Shown in pieces: positions 62,819 through 64,000 of a stretch of 64,000 nt of DNA (position 1 is its first letter; the number at the start of each line of letters is the position of its first letter). Made by a program: the position numbers and the translations under genes. This stretch comes from Rhynchopus euleeides (lineage: Eukaryota > Euglenozoa > Diplonemea > Diplonemida > Diplonemidae): positions 992,001 to 1,056,000 of the forward strand of contig OY723315.1 of assembly GCA_963210315.1 (NCBI GenBank), written 5' to 3'. The notes beneath the pieces are model-generated. The model worked only from the letters and a program-made list of their open reading frames with translations, did no database searches and was not told the origin of the DNA.

Positions 62819-62892
62819 CCAACCTGCAGATCTGCTCGAACGAGTGAAGGGAGATCATCCTTGCGCTTCCTTTAACTTCTATTTTAATACCC
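62819..62892 (+). repeat. Dispersed element A, copy 4
   Basis: AACCTGCA, GAACGAGTGAAGGGAGATCA, TCCTTGCGCTTCC and TTTTAATACCCCC follow the same order as in 38854-38920. This copy lies just after paralogue B and directly before the next element. Confidence 0.65.
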
Positions 62893-62911
62893 CCCCCCCC
62901 AGTGGATATCC

Positions 62912-63604
62912 CCCGTGGCGAAAAAAATTTTTTTCTCCCAAAAAAAAATATTTCTGGAAACCAGCTTGGCGAAAAAAAATATTTTCGCCACGGGATTTTT
63001 GGCTGGGGGAAAAAGTCCGAGTTCCCTGCCCTGGAGGTCAGATTTCTTTTCAACTATTTATCAAAGCCCTGAACTCTGACGCACAGCAGGCCAAGCTGGT
63101 CGATACATCGACAGCGAAATTTGTGTCCTCGGTCGGACTTCACGACTGTGTCAAAGGCAGGCACAGGCCTCCTGGAGGGGGCACAGGAGGACGCTCTGGT
63201 TGCGCAGTGGACGACGGTGAAGACTATGCTTCGCCAGTTCCGTCGAGAAGTTGCTAACAGTCACGTACACTTTGGTTGTTTATGGTTTACACTTCCCCGC
63301 AAGACTTGCTCGATGATGTCCTCAAGTATGCGAGGTTATTTGGAGTCCGGCCTCCCAGTTTCCGCTCTGCGGGCTTCATTTGATGACATTCAGGTCATCC
63401 AGACGGACAAAATAATGCAGAGGAAGACCTCGTTCGGGCAATTTGGCAACGGCAAGTACGCGTGTTGGGGCGGAGGTTCCAGAAGGGCGATCATGACTGA
63501 CCGAGCGGGTTGAGGTTTCGGCGCCCGAAGGGCGCCGAAAAAAATTGAGGGGTAAAAAAAAATTCTGGCAAAATCGAGGGTCGAGAAATTTTTTTCGCCA
63601 CCGG
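62912..63604. mobile_element. Putative 693-bp element with CCCGTGGCGAAAAAAATTT ends
   Basis: The left end CCCGTGGCGAAAAAAATTT (62912-62930) matches the inverted right end (63586-63604) at 18 of 19 positions. A second inverted copy of the left end at 62979-62994 makes an 83-base hairpin at the left side. Inside, a + strand frame (63121-63513) looks partly protein-like (VAQWTTVKTMLRQFRREV) but lacks recognisable domains and seems frameshifted. Family unknown. Confidence 0.5.
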
Positions 63605-64000
63605 AAAAACCAGATTTTGGTGTCAGGATACAGCCTGGCCCCCCCCCCAAAAAAAAAAATGTGGCACTGTTTTGACGCAGTGTGGCGCAGCGAACTGTAT
63701 CCAGTAGCCTTAGTTCTTAGCCCCACTCTGTCCACCCCCTGGGCATTACGCATGATACCTTTACTGTCTTCAACTTCCCTCTCGTAGCTTCCTCTTAGAT
63801 TATTCCTTGTAGCGCGGCGTTCCGCCTTTCTTCACTTTGTGGCGGTGTGCCTCTCTCTTTGAGTTCTATTCTTTTTTACGGAGGGGGCGTTTTCAGCTCC
63901 CGAAATATTTCCAACTGTGTCGTTGCTCCCCTTTTCTCTCTTGAGATTCACTCAGTTGTACTGTCTTTTGTCTGGGGACAGGGATGCCCATCGCAGACAC
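63605..64000. other. Right-edge interval
   Basis: Contains a C-run and A-run (63640-63659) and T-rich DNA. No gene was seen; an upstream region of a gene beyond the window is possible. Confidence 0.4.

Overview
This is a nuclear fragment from a GC-rich protist. Ten protein genes are well supported (one cut by the left edge), plus one retrotransposon gene, and every one lies on the + strand. Nine host genes have a pyrimidine-rich tract and an AG a short distance upstream of the ATG (for example AG at 2996-2997 before ATG 3001, 29984-29985 before 29997, 52201-52202 before 52212). Strand-polarised genes, an acceptor-like AG close to each ATG, and only four short cis-introns point to a lineage that uses spliced-leader trans-splicing. 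A diplonemid-like euglenozoan is my first guess and a dinoflagellate is second. No spliced-leader RNA gene was seen, so the lineage is an inference.

Layout: the 3' end of a cysteine-rich membrane protein gene (1-404); a gene-poor stretch; a kinase-less polo-box protein (3001-3873); one giant gene (4620-25455, about 6,940 codons) for a secreted protein with bacterial-type Calx-beta-like and RTX calcium-binding repeats, interrupted by three frameshifts; a DNA transposon with roughly 300-bp inverted ends (27319-29569); an NSUN2/Trm4 RNA cytosine-5 methyltransferase (29997-32426); an AcpS-type phosphopantetheinyl transferase (33200-34210); a 5'-truncated non-LTR retrotransposon (34689-38593) flanked by an 18-bp direct repeat; a Wee1/Myt1-family kinase with three exons (38971-41139); a 7-kb gene-poor stretch holding a near-perfect 660-bp AT-rich palindrome (47041-47700); a PLAC8-type protein (48164-48577); a coiled-coil protein with two WW-like motifs (49222-51285); an MFS transporter with two exons (52212-54009); two or three small DNA elements; and two neighbouring paralogues of the left-edge membrane protein (58103-59743, 61176-62786) that share an almost identical 0.86-kb 5' block.

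Functional links are limited. The polo-box protein and the Wee1/Myt1 kinase both suggest cell-cycle roles, but they are 35 kb apart. The giant RTX protein and the three cysteine-rich membrane proteins are all predicted to be secretory or surface proteins. The remaining genes look like unrelated housekeeping functions. All four cis-introns start GTATG and end with ACAG.

All calls come from reading the sequence. No database search, RNA data or structure prediction was available, and noncoding stretches rich in C and G homopolymers may hide short exons.
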